Below are positions 34,168 to 44,059 of a stretch of DNA of 64,000 nt, piece after piece. Both the position numbers and the translations under genes were made by a program. Origin of the DNA: DATESN01 sp035270785 (GTDB taxonomy: Bacteria > Bacillota > Clostridia > Lachnospirales > Lachnospiraceae); the NCBI GenBank assembly GCA_035270785.1, contig DATESN010000101.1:1-64000 (forward strand). Reading direction: 5' to 3'. The first letter of the stretch is position 1. Every line of letters starts with the position of its first letter. The notes below the pieces were generated by a model that worked only from the letters and a program-made list of their open reading frames with translations, did not search any database and was not told where the DNA came from.

Positions 34168-36042
34168 TTAAATGGTCCGAAACTTCAATATTTTAGATAC
34201 AATAGAATCAGCGTCAATTCCCACTTCTTTTTTAAGTAAATCAACATTTCCATGTTCTACGTATTCATCCGGTATGGTAATTTGCATAACCGTTATTTTC
34301 TTTGTTTGAGTTTTGTATATATCATCTATATAATCCCGAACTCTTTCTCCAAAACCACCACTTGCAACGTTTTCTTCCATGGTAACAATAAAATCATGAT
34401 GAACTAATAACTTTGAAATTCCCTCCTTGTCAATTGGTTTCACAAATCTTGCATTGACAACAGTGCATGCAAGCCCATGTTCTTTTAATTGTCTTTGAAC
34501 TTCTAAGGCTATCTTTACCATACTTCCAACTGCTAGTAAAGCAATGTTCTCTTCTAAATATAACATTTCACTTTTTTGATATTCGATTTTCGCCCTGAAC
34601 TCTTGTAATCCGTCATAGGCTTCGCCTCTTGGATAACGAATTGCAATTGGTCCATTAAAATCTACTGCAAACTTTATCATGTCTGACAATTCCCATTTAT
34701 TCTTTGGTGCCATAATGTGCATATTGGGAATGGATGATAAAAACGATAAATCAAAAATCCCTTGATGCGTTTCACCATCACTGCCAACTAATCCTGCCCT
34801 ATCAATGGCAAATACCACTGGCAAATTTTGTATACAAACATCATGTAATATTTGGTCATATGCTCTTTGCAAAAATGATGAATAAATAGCCACAATAGGA
34901 ATCAATCCTCCCGCTGCTAATCCCGCTGCAAAGGTTACGGCGTGTCCTTCTGCTATGCCCACATCAAAGAACCTGTCCGGATACATATTATGAAATCGCT
35001 TTAGTCCTGTTCCATCTGGCATTGCTGCCGTAATGGCTACAACCTTTTCATTTCTACTACCCATTTTACACATCACTGTGGAAAAGACATCTGTATAATT
35101 TGCTTTTGTTCTCTTTTTTGATGGAATACCTGTTGTTATCTCAAAAGGTTCTGCACCATGAAATCTAGCAGGATGTCTCTCTGCTGGACCATAACCTTTT
35201 CCTTTATCTGTCAAAATATGAATGAGTACCGCATTTTTGCATCTCTTTGCTTCATAAAATACTTTGATCATTGCTCCAATATCATGTCCATCTACAGGTC
35301 CTAAATATGTAATCCCCATATCTTCAAAAAACATTCCCGGTATCACCAATTGTTTAAAGCTACTTTTTGCTCTACGTATACTTTCCACAACAGAATCACC
35401 ATATTTAGGAACTCCACGAAGTCTATTATAGATACCTTCTTTTAAACCCAAGTATTTATCTGCAGTACGAATATTGTTAAGATATTTTGACATGCCACCT
35501 ACATTTTCTGAGATAGACATATTGTTATCGTTAAGAACGATTATAAAATTAGTATCCAAACGGGAAGCATTATTTAAAGCTTCATAAGCCATTCCACCAG
35601 TTAAGGAACCGTCTCCTATTACAGAAACAACCGTATGGTTTTCCCCTTTAATATCCCTGGCTTTCACAAGACCAAGTCCTGCTGAAATGGATGTTGAACT
35701 ATGTCCTGTGTCAAAACAATCGCATTTACTTTCTTTTCTTTTTGGAAAACCACTCATTCCTCCAAACTTCCGGAGATTTTCAAATCCCTCTTTTCTTCCT
35801 GTTAATAATTTATGGGTATAAGACTGATGTCCTACATCCCAAATTATTTTATCTTTAGGAAAATCTAGGAATAAATGAAGTGCCATCGTTAATTCTACTG
35901 CACCAAGATTAGAACCCAAATGTCCACCCGTTACACTGATTTTATCAATTAGAAACTTTCTTATTTCAATAGCTAGTTCATCGTAATCATTTACATCTAT
36001 ATTTTTTATATCATTTTCTTTCTTGATTTGATCAAGAAGCAT
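34168..36042 (-). CDS. dxs: 1-deoxy-D-xylulose-5-phosphate synthase
   Basis: First enzyme of the methylerythritol phosphate route to isoprenoids. Thiamine diphosphate-binding GDGSLTGGMAYEALNNAS, with DNNMSISENVGG, occupies the first domain; DRAGLVGSDGETHQG and the C-terminal transketolase domain complete it. The length of 624 residues is typical. GGAGG precedes the ATG. Adjacent ispA uses its downstream products, so the pair channels carbon into farnesyl diphosphate. Confidence 0.95.
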   Translation of the reverse strand: MLLDQIKKENDIKNIDVNDYDELAIEIRKFLIDKISVTGGHLGSNLGAVELTMALHLFLDFPKDKIIWDVGHQSYTHKLLTGRKEGFENLRKFGGMSGFPKRKESKCDCFDTGHSSTSISAGLGLVKARDIKGENHTVVSVIGDGSLTGGMAYEALNNASRLDTNFIIVLNDNNMSISENVGGMSKYLNNIRTADKYLGLKEGIYNRLRGVPKYGDSVVESIRRAKSSFKQLVIPGMFFEDMGITYLGPVDGHDIGAMIKVFYEAKRCKNAVLIHILTDKGKGYGPAERHPARFHGAEPFEITTGIPSKKRTKANYTDVFSTVMCKMGSRNEKVVAITAAMPDGTGLKRFHNMYPDRFFDVGIAEGHAVTFAAGLAAGGLIPIVAIYSSFLQRAYDQILHDVCIQNLPVVFAIDRAGLVGSDGETHQGIFDLSFLSSIPNMHIMAPKNKWELSDMIKFAVDFNGPIAIRYPRGEAYDGLQEFRAKIEYQKSEMLYLEENIALLAVGSMVKIALEVQRQLKEHGLACTVVNARFVKPIDKEGISKLLVHHDFIVTMEENVASGGFGERVRDYIDDIYKTQTKKITVMQITIPDEYVEHGNVDLLKKEVGIDADSIVSKILKFRTI

Positions 36043-36073
36043 TATGCTATTCCTCCACGCTTAAATCATCACA

Positions 36074-36967
36074 TTATTTTTCCCTTTGAACAAGATCTAG
36101 AATTAAAGCGTTTAAAAAATCGCCTTTACCCTCTAAACAATGAAATAATTCTAAAGCTTCCTTAGAAACTTCTTCCACTTTTATTTTCGAATATTCCAGC
36201 CCTTTTAAAGCAACATATGTCATTTTATTATTCTTTATATCACTTCCTATTGGTTTCCCCAGCACTTCCAGACTACTAGTTACATCCAAAATATCATCTC
36301 TAATTTGAAAGGCTATTCCAATATTGTAGGCTATCTTTTCTATTTTCTTTACCACATCATCCTTGGCACCCGCTAAGAGAGCACCTATCATCATAGCACT
36401 TTGAATTAAAGCGGCTGTTTTATTTTCATGAATAAACAGAATTTGATCTTCTGTGAGAGTGATATCTCGCTTCTCTGCTTCCACATCAGCGGTTTGTCCA
36501 CCAATCATTCCATAGATTCCAGCTTTTTGTGCTAATACCCGCAATGCTTTCCCTATATTTTCATGATTTTCATTTATATCATATGCTTTTAGTGCAGTTT
36601 CAAACGCTAAATTCAAAAGCCCATCTCCTGCTAAAATTGCCATTGCTTCTCCGTAGACAACATGTGTAGTCTTATTTCCTCTTCGGTATTCGTCATTATC
36701 CATTGCAGGTAAATCATCATGAACAAGGGAGTAGGTATGAATCATTTCTAAGGCAACCATAAAGGGTTCTACAATTTTCCCTGTTCCTCCAAGCATTTGA
36801 AAAGTTTCAACCATTAATATCGGACGAAGTCGCTTGCCCCCCACTCTCATACTATAATTCATGGCTTCTATCACTGTTTTTTGATATCCTGATTCCTCAG
36901 GTAAATACTCTTCTATTAATAATTCTATATTTTTGACCTTTTGCAACAGTTCTTCCTTAAAATTCAT
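36074..36967 (-). CDS. ispA: Farnesyl/geranyl diphosphate synthase
   Basis: Short-chain polyprenyl synthase. The first aspartate-rich motif is DDLPAMD in HDDLPAMDNDEYRRG; the second is DDILD. GGKRLRP and the small-side-chain residues before the first motif suit a C15 product. I start at ATG 36967, five bases past a GGTGA site and overlapping xseB by 11 bp; an ATG at 36979 is possible. The length is about 297 residues. Confidence 0.93.
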   Translation of the reverse strand: MNFKEELLQKVKNIELLIEEYLPEESGYQKTVIEAMNYSMRVGGKRLRPILMVETFQMLGGTGKIVEPFMVALEMIHTYSLVHDDLPAMDNDEYRRGNKTTHVVYGEAMAILAGDGLLNLAFETALKAYDINENHENIGKALRVLAQKAGIYGMIGGQTADVEAEKRDITLTEDQILFIHENKTAALIQSAMMIGALLAGAKDDVVKKIEKIAYNIGIAFQIRDDILDVTSSLEVLGKPIGSDIKNNKMTYVALKGLEYSKIKVEEVSKEALELFHCLEGKGDFLNALILDLVQREK

Positions 36968-37190
36968 CAAGTTCACCATCTTTATTTAATATCATTACCT
37001 TCTTTTCAACTCGATCAATCATTTGATTGCAGTACTGTAACGTTTCCATTCCCGCTTTATAAGCTTGAAAGGAAGCTTCCAACGTAATATCTTCGCACTC
37101 TAATTCTTTCACAGTTTGTTCTAATTTTTTAAATGCTTCTTCAATAGATAATTCATCCAATACTTCATCTTTTTTACTATTATTAGACAT
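36957..37190 (-). CDS. xseB: Exodeoxyribonuclease VII small subunit
   Basis: A 77-residue acidic helical protein with the family core SIEEAFKKLEQTVKELE and ITLEASFQAYKAGMETLQYC. It binds XseA to form the single-strand nuclease. It begins five bases after xseA and overlaps ispA, so the three are coupled. Confidence 0.92.
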   Translation of the reverse strand: MSNNSKKDEVLDELSIEEAFKKLEQTVKELECEDITLEASFQAYKAGMETLQYCNQMIDRVEKKVMILNKDGELDEF

Positions 37191-37194
37191 ACCA

Positions 37195-38400
37195 TTATCT
37201 CCTTATTTTCACTTTTGATAAGACCTTTGCCGAAATACTTCCATTTTTCATTTCTACTACTATATTATCGCCAATATTAACTTTATTTATATCAACCAAA
37301 CTCTTACCCGTCTCATCAGAGACAAAACTTAAACCTTGGTTTAACTTATCTATTGGTGATAATCCTTTTAACTGTTGAATATAGATGTCTAGCATATGTC
37401 TTTTTCGTAAAAGTAATGCTTCCATGGCATTTTGTAGTTGATCTTCTATCTTAATAACATACGTTCTTTTTTCTTTAATTTGATTCTCTGGACTTAAATA
37501 TTGAAGTCGCGTTTGTAAGTTTTCTAACTTTGTTTTTTTTCTTTGTAAAACTCTATGATAGGATTTATACATATTTTGCTCATATATAGTAAACTTTTCT
37601 GTTAGAGTCGCATATTCGAATATGGATAATTCTGCTGCGGCGGAAGGAGTGGGTGCTCTTAGATCTGAAACAAAATCGGAAATCGTGATATCCGTTTCAT
37701 GTCCAACGGCTGAAATAATTGGTGTTTTACAGTTAAATATAGCTTGTGCAACAACTTCCTCATTAAATGCCCACAAATCTTCTAAAGACCCACCACCTCG
37801 ACCGATAATGATGGTATCTACTCCGATTTGATCTAATGCTCTGATTCCATTTACAATACTTTGTGCTGCTTGATTGCCTTGAACGATTGCTGGGTATAAA
37901 ATAATTTGTATATAAGGGTTTCTTCTTGCGGCAATATTTATAATATCCTGTACTGCAGCTCCGGTAGGTGCCGTAACAACTCCAAGCTTTTTTATAAATC
38001 TAGGAATAGGTAATTTATAATCTGCTGAAAACATACCTCTTTCTTCCAGCTCTCTCTTTAGTCGTTCAAACTTTTCGTAAAGTTGTCCTTCGCCTTCTAA
38101 CGAAATCCCTTTTGCATATATTTGATATTTTCCATCTCTCTCAAAAACATCCACATTTCCTGATACGACAACTTGCATACCTTCTGTTAGTCGAAAAGAA
38201 AGTCCTTGTCGACTAGAAGCAAACATAACACAACTCAATGTCCCTTTTGCATCTTTTAGTGTGAAATAAATATGTCCTGAAGAATGATATTTACAATTAC
38301 TTACCTCACCCTTAACTGATAAGGAATGGAGCATAAAATCTTGTGCAAACATGTTGCGTATATAGGAGTTTATCTGTGCTACGGTATAAACATTTTTCAT
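37195..38400 (-). CDS. xseA: Exodeoxyribonuclease VII large subunit
   Basis: Catalytic subunit that degrades single-stranded DNA to oligonucleotides. An N-terminal OB fold (SVKGEVSNCKYHSSGHIYFTLKD, split around residue 37) is followed by the nuclease core with GVVTAPTGAAVQDI, IIGRGGGSLEDLWAFNEE and SAVGHETDITISDFVSDLRAPTPSAAAE segments, then coiled coil. Start is the ATG at 38400; an in-frame TTG at 38406 is the alternative. About 401 residues. Confidence 0.94.
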   Translation of the reverse strand: MKNVYTVAQINSYIRNMFAQDFMLHSLSVKGEVSNCKYHSSGHIYFTLKDAKGTLSCVMFASSRQGLSFRLTEGMQVVVSGNVDVFERDGKYQIYAKGISLEGEGQLYEKFERLKRELEERGMFSADYKLPIPRFIKKLGVVTAPTGAAVQDIINIAARRNPYIQIILYPAIVQGNQAAQSIVNGIRALDQIGVDTIIIGRGGGSLEDLWAFNEEVVAQAIFNCKTPIISAVGHETDITISDFVSDLRAPTPSAAAELSIFEYATLTEKFTIYEQNMYKSYHRVLQRKKTKLENLQTRLQYLSPENQIKEKRTYVIKIEDQLQNAMEALLLRKRHMLDIYIQQLKGLSPIDKLNQGLSFVSDETGKSLVDINKVNIGDNIVVEMKNGSISAKVLSKVKIRR

Positions 38401-38439
38401 ATTCAATCTCTACTTTGCTTTCACGAATCATACACAAAA

Positions 38440-38844
38440 CTATTTTTTTGCAAATTTGGCTAGTACACCATTTACAAAGCTTGCAGATTCATCTTGTCCA
38501 AATTCTTTTGCAAGTTCCACTGCTTCATTAATAGCAACTCCCGTGGGTATATCATCATCAAAATTTATTTCAAAAATTGCTAATCGAATTATCGTTAAAT
38601 CTACCTTTCCCATTCTTGTAGATTTCCAACCTTCTGCTTTATCATCAATCAATTTATCAATTTCATCAATATTTACTAAAATTTTTTCTAATTTATCAAT
38701 AATATATGTTTCATCTTTTTCATTCGAACTATTTTCACCATCTTCAAAAAATAATGATAGTTGTTCTGGCATCTCGTCCTTTTTATTAAATTCTAAACGA
38801 AATAATAATTTGAATATCTTTTCTCTAGTTGCTCTTCTACTCAT
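38440..38844 (-). CDS. nusB: Transcription antitermination factor NusB
   Basis: All-helical RNA-binding protein that, with S10, promotes rRNA antitermination. The 134 residues contain RREKIFKLLF-like N-terminal helix (RRATREKIFKLLFRLEF), DLTIIRLAIFEI and the C-terminal PTGVAINEAVELAKEFG and SASFVNGVLAKF. AGAGG precedes the ATG. It is followed by xseA-xseB as in Bacillus. Confidence 0.94.
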   Translation of the reverse strand: MSRRATREKIFKLLFRLEFNKKDEMPEQLSLFFEDGENSSNEKDETYIIDKLEKILVNIDEIDKLIDDKAEGWKSTRMGKVDLTIIRLAIFEINFDDDIPTGVAINEAVELAKEFGQDESASFVNGVLAKFAKK

Positions 38845-38923
38845 TTAAGTCTTTCCTCTAAATATACTTGAAGTGCCTTCTGTCAACGCAAAAGGCACCC
38901 ACCTATTTTTTATCTATTTTATT

Positions 38924-39310
38924 TTACTTACTTTTCCCCATATTAACTCCTGCAATACGGATATTTACATCCATCACTTCAAGACCTGTCATATTTTCGA
39001 TTGAAGCTTTTACTTTTTCTTGCACTTTTCCACAAGTACTTGGAATATTAAATCCATATTCCATAGTTACAGCCAAATCTATTTTTACCCTTTTTTCAAT
39101 TACTTCGACTTTTACGCCTTTTGTAAGGTTTTTCATGCCTACCTTACTCATTAATTCATTGGTAATATTTCCAACAAGTGCAGAAACTCCGTCAACTTCC
39201 GTTGCTGCTAAACTTGCTATCATCGCTACAACATCATCTGCAATTTGTACTGCACCAATACTTTCTTTTTCCTGCAATACAAAAATACTTCTATCATTAT
39301 CTTTTTCCAT
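38924..39310 (-). CDS. Asp23/Gls24-family envelope stress protein
   Basis: A 128-residue protein with the Asp23 core: GAVQIADDVVAMIASLAATEVDGV, given here as one helix-strand unit of which the key part is IADDVVAMIA, then KGVKVEVIEKRVKIDLAV and the C-terminal VNIRIAGVN. Clostridial members next to nusB are conserved, but the function is not known; Asp23 is membrane-associated in Staphylococcus. Start at 39310 after GGAGG. A weak hairpin (38873-38898) lies between it and nusB. Confidence 0.88.
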   Translation of the reverse strand: MEKDNDRSIFVLQEKESIGAVQIADDVVAMIASLAATEVDGVSALVGNITNELMSKVGMKNLTKGVKVEVIEKRVKIDLAVTMEYGFNIPSTCGKVQEKVKASIENMTGLEVMDVNIRIAGVNMGKSK

Positions 39311-39379
39311 ATGGTATTCCTCCATTCTTTGCCACTAATTATATCAAAATACAATATATTTGCATAGCCTTTATTCATT

Positions 39380-40687
39380 TTATAACCAAAAACTAAAACT
39401 TAATTGTTCCAGGCTACTTGTATAAGAAACCGAATTCGAATTCTGCAAGTAACTAAAAATTTTCGTATCCGTAATTAATAACTTTTCTAACCCACGATAT
39501 ACTTCATCTGATTCACATTTTAACGTTACATAAGGTTGTCCTTTTGCATATGCGTTTGAAAATAATTGCTTTATCTTTTCCTCATCTGCCCATGTGAAAT
39601 AACACCCTTCTCTCACATAATAATTAGCATCCATTAAATTACAATATGGCATCGTAATTAAATTGTCGATCACATGAGTCTTACATAATTGATTTGTTGT
39701 TACACAGAGATAATCATAATTTATGGTAGGTGTTGATCCACTTACATTTGTTCCATTACTGTCTTCTAGTGTATAAAATGCATCTCCCCAAGTTGTGTCT
39801 ACATAATAATAGGCCTTATCGATATTTACTAAGTTCCACGCATGCCCCTCTCCAGAATTAATAACATATCCAGTAACAAGTGTAGTGGTCACGCCCAATC
39901 GATTTAATAAATATTGTGTTGCTTTTGCATATCCTTGGCAAACTGATTCACCATAGATAAATACAGAGCATATATTTTGATTGTCTGGTGCCTCCAAATT
40001 ATAATTTGTATGGGCAATTAAATATTCATAAATATACTTTACTTTTTCATAAGAACTACTACCGGTGGGGATTCCATTTATGCATGTATTTACATATTGC
40101 TCCATTTGAACTTTTCTAGATGCTACTTCCTCTGTGCTATATAGATATGTTCCAGTAAAAGTAATTCTGTTTAATTCATCGTTAATTGTATGTTTCGTAT
40201 ATGCATAACCCTGAACATGAAAAATTTCCGGATGATCTGCCAACACGCATTGAAACACAAAATCGATCTGATTGGTATCTTTACTTGAAACAACAATATC
40301 CTTAGCATTATTTACTAATATCATATATATTTCAGCATATAAAACTCTATCATCCTTACTTAATGAATCAAAATAATAATTCCCGATTTGACTGGAAATA
40401 AAAGTACGGATAGTAGCATCTGACATTCCTATTTCTTCTCTTGCTCTAGTCTCTTCCGTTGTTGCCGCGCTAGTCGTTGTGACTGATTCATCAATCACCT
40501 TTTCAAGAACAGGAATTTCCTCTTTGGCATATTCTCTATCAACTGGTGCTTTCACTAATAAATTACTGCTAACAGTACTGGGTTTGTCTTCCGTAATATC
40601 AGTAAAAATCTCTTGTCTTTCCTTGCCATATTGACAGCCTACTAAACAAAGAACCAATAAGCAAATACCTGCAAATCTTTTTTTCAT
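39380..40687 (-). CDS. Lipoprotein with transglutaminase-like protease domain
   Basis: The N-terminus is a lipoprotein signal: a charged start, a hydrophobic stretch and LVGC, with Cys18 the lipidated residue. A Thr/Ser/Glu-rich linker (about 60-85) leads to a papain-fold transglutaminase-like domain with the triad Cys250 in ESVCQGYA, His282 in GEGHAWN and Asp297 in YYVDTTWGD. Homologous clostridial proteins are presumed surface peptidases or cross-linkers; the substrate is unknown. Start is ATG 40687, which follows the prfC stop by one base, so it may be co-translated with prfC. Confidence 0.85.
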   Translation of the reverse strand: MKKRFAGICLLVLCLVGCQYGKERQEIFTDITEDKPSTVSSNLLVKAPVDREYAKEEIPVLEKVIDESVTTTSAATTEETRAREEIGMSDATIRTFISSQIGNYYFDSLSKDDRVLYAEIYMILVNNAKDIVVSSKDTNQIDFVFQCVLADHPEIFHVQGYAYTKHTINDELNRITFTGTYLYSTEEVASRKVQMEQYVNTCINGIPTGSSSYEKVKYIYEYLIAHTNYNLEAPDNQNICSVFIYGESVCQGYAKATQYLLNRLGVTTTLVTGYVINSGEGHAWNLVNIDKAYYYVDTTWGDAFYTLEDSNGTNVSGSTPTINYDYLCVTTNQLCKTHVIDNLITMPYCNLMDANYYVREGCYFTWADEEKIKQLFSNAYAKGQPYVTLKCESDEVYRGLEKLLITDTKIFSYLQNSNSVSYTSSLEQLSFSFWL

Positions 40688-40688
40688 T

Positions 40689-42281
40689 TTATACCCGTCC
40701 AAATTCCGAAAGAACTAAGCCCTTATTACGATCCAATGTCATACCGATACTCCAAGAATTAGTGAATAAGAGTAGGGGGTTATCTTTCAAATCTTTTATT
40801 TTTTTCATATCCGAGGTACCAGTCAATTTATTTAAATCAATTCCTTTATTTTCGATCCATCGAATATACTCGTAGGGAAGATGATCCAATTTAATTTCCA
40901 CATTGTATTCATGTTCTAATCGATATTTTAAAACGTCAAATTGTAGCACACCTACAACACCAACAATGATTTCTTCCATTCCTGTATTAAATTCTTGAAA
41001 TATTTGAATTGCACCTTCTTGGGCTATTTGAGTAACCCCTTTTAAAAATTGCTTTCTTTTCATGGTATCTATTTGTCTTACCCTGGCAAAGTGTTCTGGC
41101 GCAAAAGTAGGAATTCCCTCATATTGAATTTTTTCTTTTGGCATACACAAGGTATCTCCAATAGAAAAAATTCCAGGATCAAATACCCCGATAATATCTC
41201 CTGCATACGCTTCACTTAAAATCTTTCTTTCACTTGCCATAATTTGTTGTGGTTGTAACAGTTTCATTACTTTATTTCCTTGAACATGTTTTACTTCCAA
41301 CCCCGAATCAAATTTTCCAGAGCAGATACGCATAAATGCAATCCTATCCCGGTGAGCTTTGTTCATATTTGCCTGAATTTTAAAAACATAGGCAGAAAAG
41401 TTGTTTTCTACTGGATCAATTATTTCATTTCCGGATTTTCTTGGCAATGGTTTTGTGGCCATTCTTAAAAATTGTTGTAAAAAAACTTCTACGCCAAAAT
41501 TAGTAAGGGCTGAACCAAAGAATACTGGTGTCAACTCTCCTCGTCTTACCTCTTGCAAATCAAACTTTGCACTAGCATTATCTAGTAAATCTATTTCTTC
41601 CTCAAGCTGATGTAGAAAGTCTTGTCCCACATATTTTAATAATTGTTCCCTGTCTGCAATAGGAATTATTTTTGTTTCTCCTTCTTTAGTGCCCTTTTCT
41701 GTTTCTCCATATGAAACAACATATTTATTCTCTCTATCGTAGATCCCTTTAAAATTTTTGCCTGAACCAATAGGCCAATTCACTGGACAAGTGGAAATAC
41801 CCAGCTCATTTTCAATCTCATCAAGAAGTTGAAACGTATCAAGGGAATCCCGATCCAATTTATTAATAAAAGTGAAAATCGGAATCTTACGCATAACGCA
41901 GACTTTAAACAATTTCTTTGTTTGAGCCTCCACACCTTTTGAAGCATCAATTACCATTACTGCAGAATCTGCAGCCATTAATGTACGATAAGTATCTTCC
42001 GAGAAATCTTGATGTCCCGGTGTATCTAAAATATTAATACAACATCCAGCATAATTAAATTGCAAAACCGATGAAGTAACCGAAATACCTCTTTCCTTCT
42101 CTATTTCCATCCAATCAGAAACAGCATGCTTACTCGTTGCCTTTCCTTTTACACTCCCTGCCAAATTAATAGCGCCTCCATATAAAAGAAATTTTTCCGT
42201 CAATGTTGTTTTACCTGCATCTGGATGGGAAATTATAGCAAAAGTTCTTCTTTTATTTATTTCATTTGCATAGTTACTCAA
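40689..42281 (-). CDS. prfC: Peptide chain release factor 3
   Basis: GTPase that removes RF1/RF2 from the ribosome after termination. G1 SHPDAGKTTL, G2 RGISVTSSV, G3 DTPGHQDF and G4 NKLDRDS are intact, and the 530-residue length is right for RF3 rather than EF-G. The start is TTG, ten bases after GGAGG; no other in-frame start is near. The TTG overlaps the TGA of a three-codon frame (ATG AAA ATT TGA, 42289-42278). Confidence 0.95.
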   Translation of the reverse strand: MSNYANEINKRRTFAIISHPDAGKTTLTEKFLLYGGAINLAGSVKGKATSKHAVSDWMEIEKERGISVTSSVLQFNYAGCCINILDTPGHQDFSEDTYRTLMAADSAVMVIDASKGVEAQTKKLFKVCVMRKIPIFTFINKLDRDSLDTFQLLDEIENELGISTCPVNWPIGSGKNFKGIYDRENKYVVSYGETEKGTKEGETKIIPIADREQLLKYVGQDFLHQLEEEIDLLDNASAKFDLQEVRRGELTPVFFGSALTNFGVEVFLQQFLRMATKPLPRKSGNEIIDPVENNFSAYVFKIQANMNKAHRDRIAFMRICSGKFDSGLEVKHVQGNKVMKLLQPQQIMASERKILSEAYAGDIIGVFDPGIFSIGDTLCMPKEKIQYEGIPTFAPEHFARVRQIDTMKRKQFLKGVTQIAQEGAIQIFQEFNTGMEEIIVGVVGVLQFDVLKYRLEHEYNVEIKLDHLPYEYIRWIENKGIDLNKLTGTSDMKKIKDLKDNPLLLFTNSWSIGMTLDRNKGLVLSEFGRV

Positions 42282-42289
42282 ATTTTCAT

Positions 42290-42626
42290 ATCCTCCGTAT
42301 CGTTCTATAGCATAGTTTTCCCATTTATGTGGTAATGAAACTCCCTATTTCATGTAATATCCAAACTATAAATCATCGCTTTCTTATAATTTGACATGAA
42401 AAAAGAAGAACTGGTTGATGCTGATGCCAAAGTATTTTAACTTTTCTCACCCTATTTTCAGCATCATCCATTTCTCACACAATCTAAAACAATTGAAAAC
42501 GATCCTTTCATTCTCTTATCCTCGCTTCTTTTGTCTGATTCCACAATTATTATAAGTTTATCATATTTTTAATATTATGGCATTATATTCTTTGAAAACC
42601 ATTTAAAATATGTAATCTATTGTAAT
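42290..42626. other. Intergenic region between spoIIIAH and prfC
   Basis: About 340 bp without a supported gene. On the minus strand a hairpin (arms TGATGCTGA and TCAGCATCA at 42458-42466 and 42416-42424, 33-nt loop) is followed by a T-rich stretch and can terminate the spoIIIA operon. The prfC promoter should lie between about 42290 and 42410, but I see no box pair good enough to call. Confidence 0.55.
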
Positions 42627-43406
42627 CTATTTGTTTTTTGATACTGGTGTAATAATGATATTTTCACCACTTATTTCTGTTTTTCTTTTTACGATATCTT
42701 CAATTTGTGCTCTATGTGCATCGGATAATGTAGTTGCATTAATCATTACATCAACCATACCATTGCTTATACTAACAACAACATCTCCAAATCCTTTTGC
42801 TTCTAATAATATTTCTGCTGAAGTTTCCTTTTCAGCAATATCCGTTAATTCTATCATTTTATCTATTGCAACTTGTTTTTGAGTGTCCATAATATTCAGA
42901 TTATCGATTATTTGCATTAGTGTTTCTTTATTTTTCGCTCTAGTTTGTTCCTTCAAAAGTTTCGCTCCAGAAAAAGTATTTACTCCAGTTGCTGCTGTAA
43001 AGATTGCTTCACCCGGAATCTCATCAACTGTAAAACCCTCTTGTTTGTCTGCTGTGTTTATTGCTACTTCCGCCATATCTTCATCTAAATAATTTGCAGC
43101 TATTGCGTCTACTTCAGAATCAAGACTGTTAATATCGGTAATTGAGTTAGCCTGTTCCATATCTTCATCAGAAATATCAAGTACACTCGAACTTTCCAAA
43201 CCATCATTATCTAATTGAGATTGGCCCATCAACAATTCATCTGTATCTTCATATTCTCCCGTTAAAGCTATACCATCATCACTATTGACCGGAAGAAACT
43301 CTTCGTCATCAAGTTTACGTCCAGCGAAACTTAAGTACCCTGCAATAACAAGCATTAATGCTAAAGCTGTAATCATAATTTGATTTCTTTTCAGTATTTT
43401 CTTCAC
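42627..43406 (-). CDS. spoIIIAH: Stage III sporulation protein AH
   Basis: Mother-cell membrane protein whose extracellular ring-building domain docks with forespore SpoIIQ to form the feeding-tube channel. One transmembrane segment (about 10-28), an acidic variable linker (about 33-120) and a C-terminal YscJ/FliF-like domain (about 150-255, with ETSAEILLEAKGFGDVVVSISNG broken around residue 205 and IIITPV at the end). It starts with GTG, six bases after AAGGGGA. Last gene of the spoIIIA operon. Confidence 0.9.
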   Translation of the reverse strand: MKKILKRNQIMITALALMLVIAGYLSFAGRKLDDEEFLPVNSDDGIALTGEYEDTDELLMGQSQLDNDGLESSSVLDISDEDMEQANSITDINSLDSEVDAIAANYLDEDMAEVAINTADKQEGFTVDEIPGEAIFTAATGVNTFSGAKLLKEQTRAKNKETLMQIIDNLNIMDTQKQVAIDKMIELTDIAEKETSAEILLEAKGFGDVVVSISNGMVDVMINATTLSDAHRAQIEDIVKRKTEISGENIIITPVSKNK

Positions 43407-43426
43407 TATAATTCCCCTTTTCTTAT

Positions 43427-44059
43427 TTATGATTTCATTTTAACTACTTTAATTTTATGTGCCTCAATGCCAAATAATGCCTGAATTATCTCAGTAATAT
43501 TTTTACATATGGTATCATTCCCTCCACCTGCTGCAATTACCACAACTCCAGATATATCAGGTTGAATAGTCTTGACTACATAAGGGTTCTTATTTCCTTC
43601 TGAATCCGTGATATAAACAGTGCTTTCATTGATTGTTGCATCTGTTATCGTTCTTGTTCCTCCATCGGAATCTATTTCGTATGAATTACTTTGTATACTG
43701 GGAATATCTTTTTCCAAAATTTCTTCCTTCGAAGCATGAATTGTAATCATAACCCTCACTTTACCTACGCCTTCCATATTCGAAAGTATTTCCTCCAGCT
43801 TTTGTTCCATTTCATTGATATAAGTATCTGTGGTATTCACCCCCTTATTACCCATTGACTTCGTGATTGTCTCTTCGATTTCTTTCGTCTCAACATTTTT
43901 ATTAGTGCCTGTTGATTGAGCTATATTAGCTTTAGGAGTTCCCGTTGGAATAACAACCACCAGAAAAAGGATCCCAAATAATATTAATATGATAAAACTA
44001 TCTTTACCCAACTTCTGATTTTTTTTATAGCCTTTGGCAAGGTCGAATATTTTACTCAC
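43427..44059 (-). CDS. spoIIIAG: Stage III sporulation protein AG
   Basis: Single-pass membrane protein that forms the large ring of the SpoIIIA-SpoIIQ complex. The N-terminal anchor (about 20-39) is followed by an extracellular ring-building domain with GVGKVRVMITIHASKEEILE (key core VRVMITI) and the C-terminal GVVVIAAGGGN and EIIQALFGIEAHKI. It starts with GTG nine bases after GGAGG and overlaps spoIIIAF by 8 bp. Length 210 residues. Confidence 0.92.
   Translation of the reverse strand: MSKIFDLAKGYKKNQKLGKDSFIILILFGILFLVVVIPTGTPKANIAQSTGTNKNVETKEIEETITKSMGNKGVNTTDTYINEMEQKLEEILSNMEGVGKVRVMITIHASKEEILEKDIPSIQSNSYEIDSDGGTRTITDATINESTVYITDSEGNKNPYVVKTIQPDISGVVVIAAGGGNDTICKNITEIIQALFGIEAHKIKVVKMKS

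Noticed and set aside
42418..42466. Small RNA gene in the spoIIIAH-prfC gap
   Set aside because: Only a weak, long-looped hairpin is visible and no promoter; better read as a terminator for spoIIIAH.
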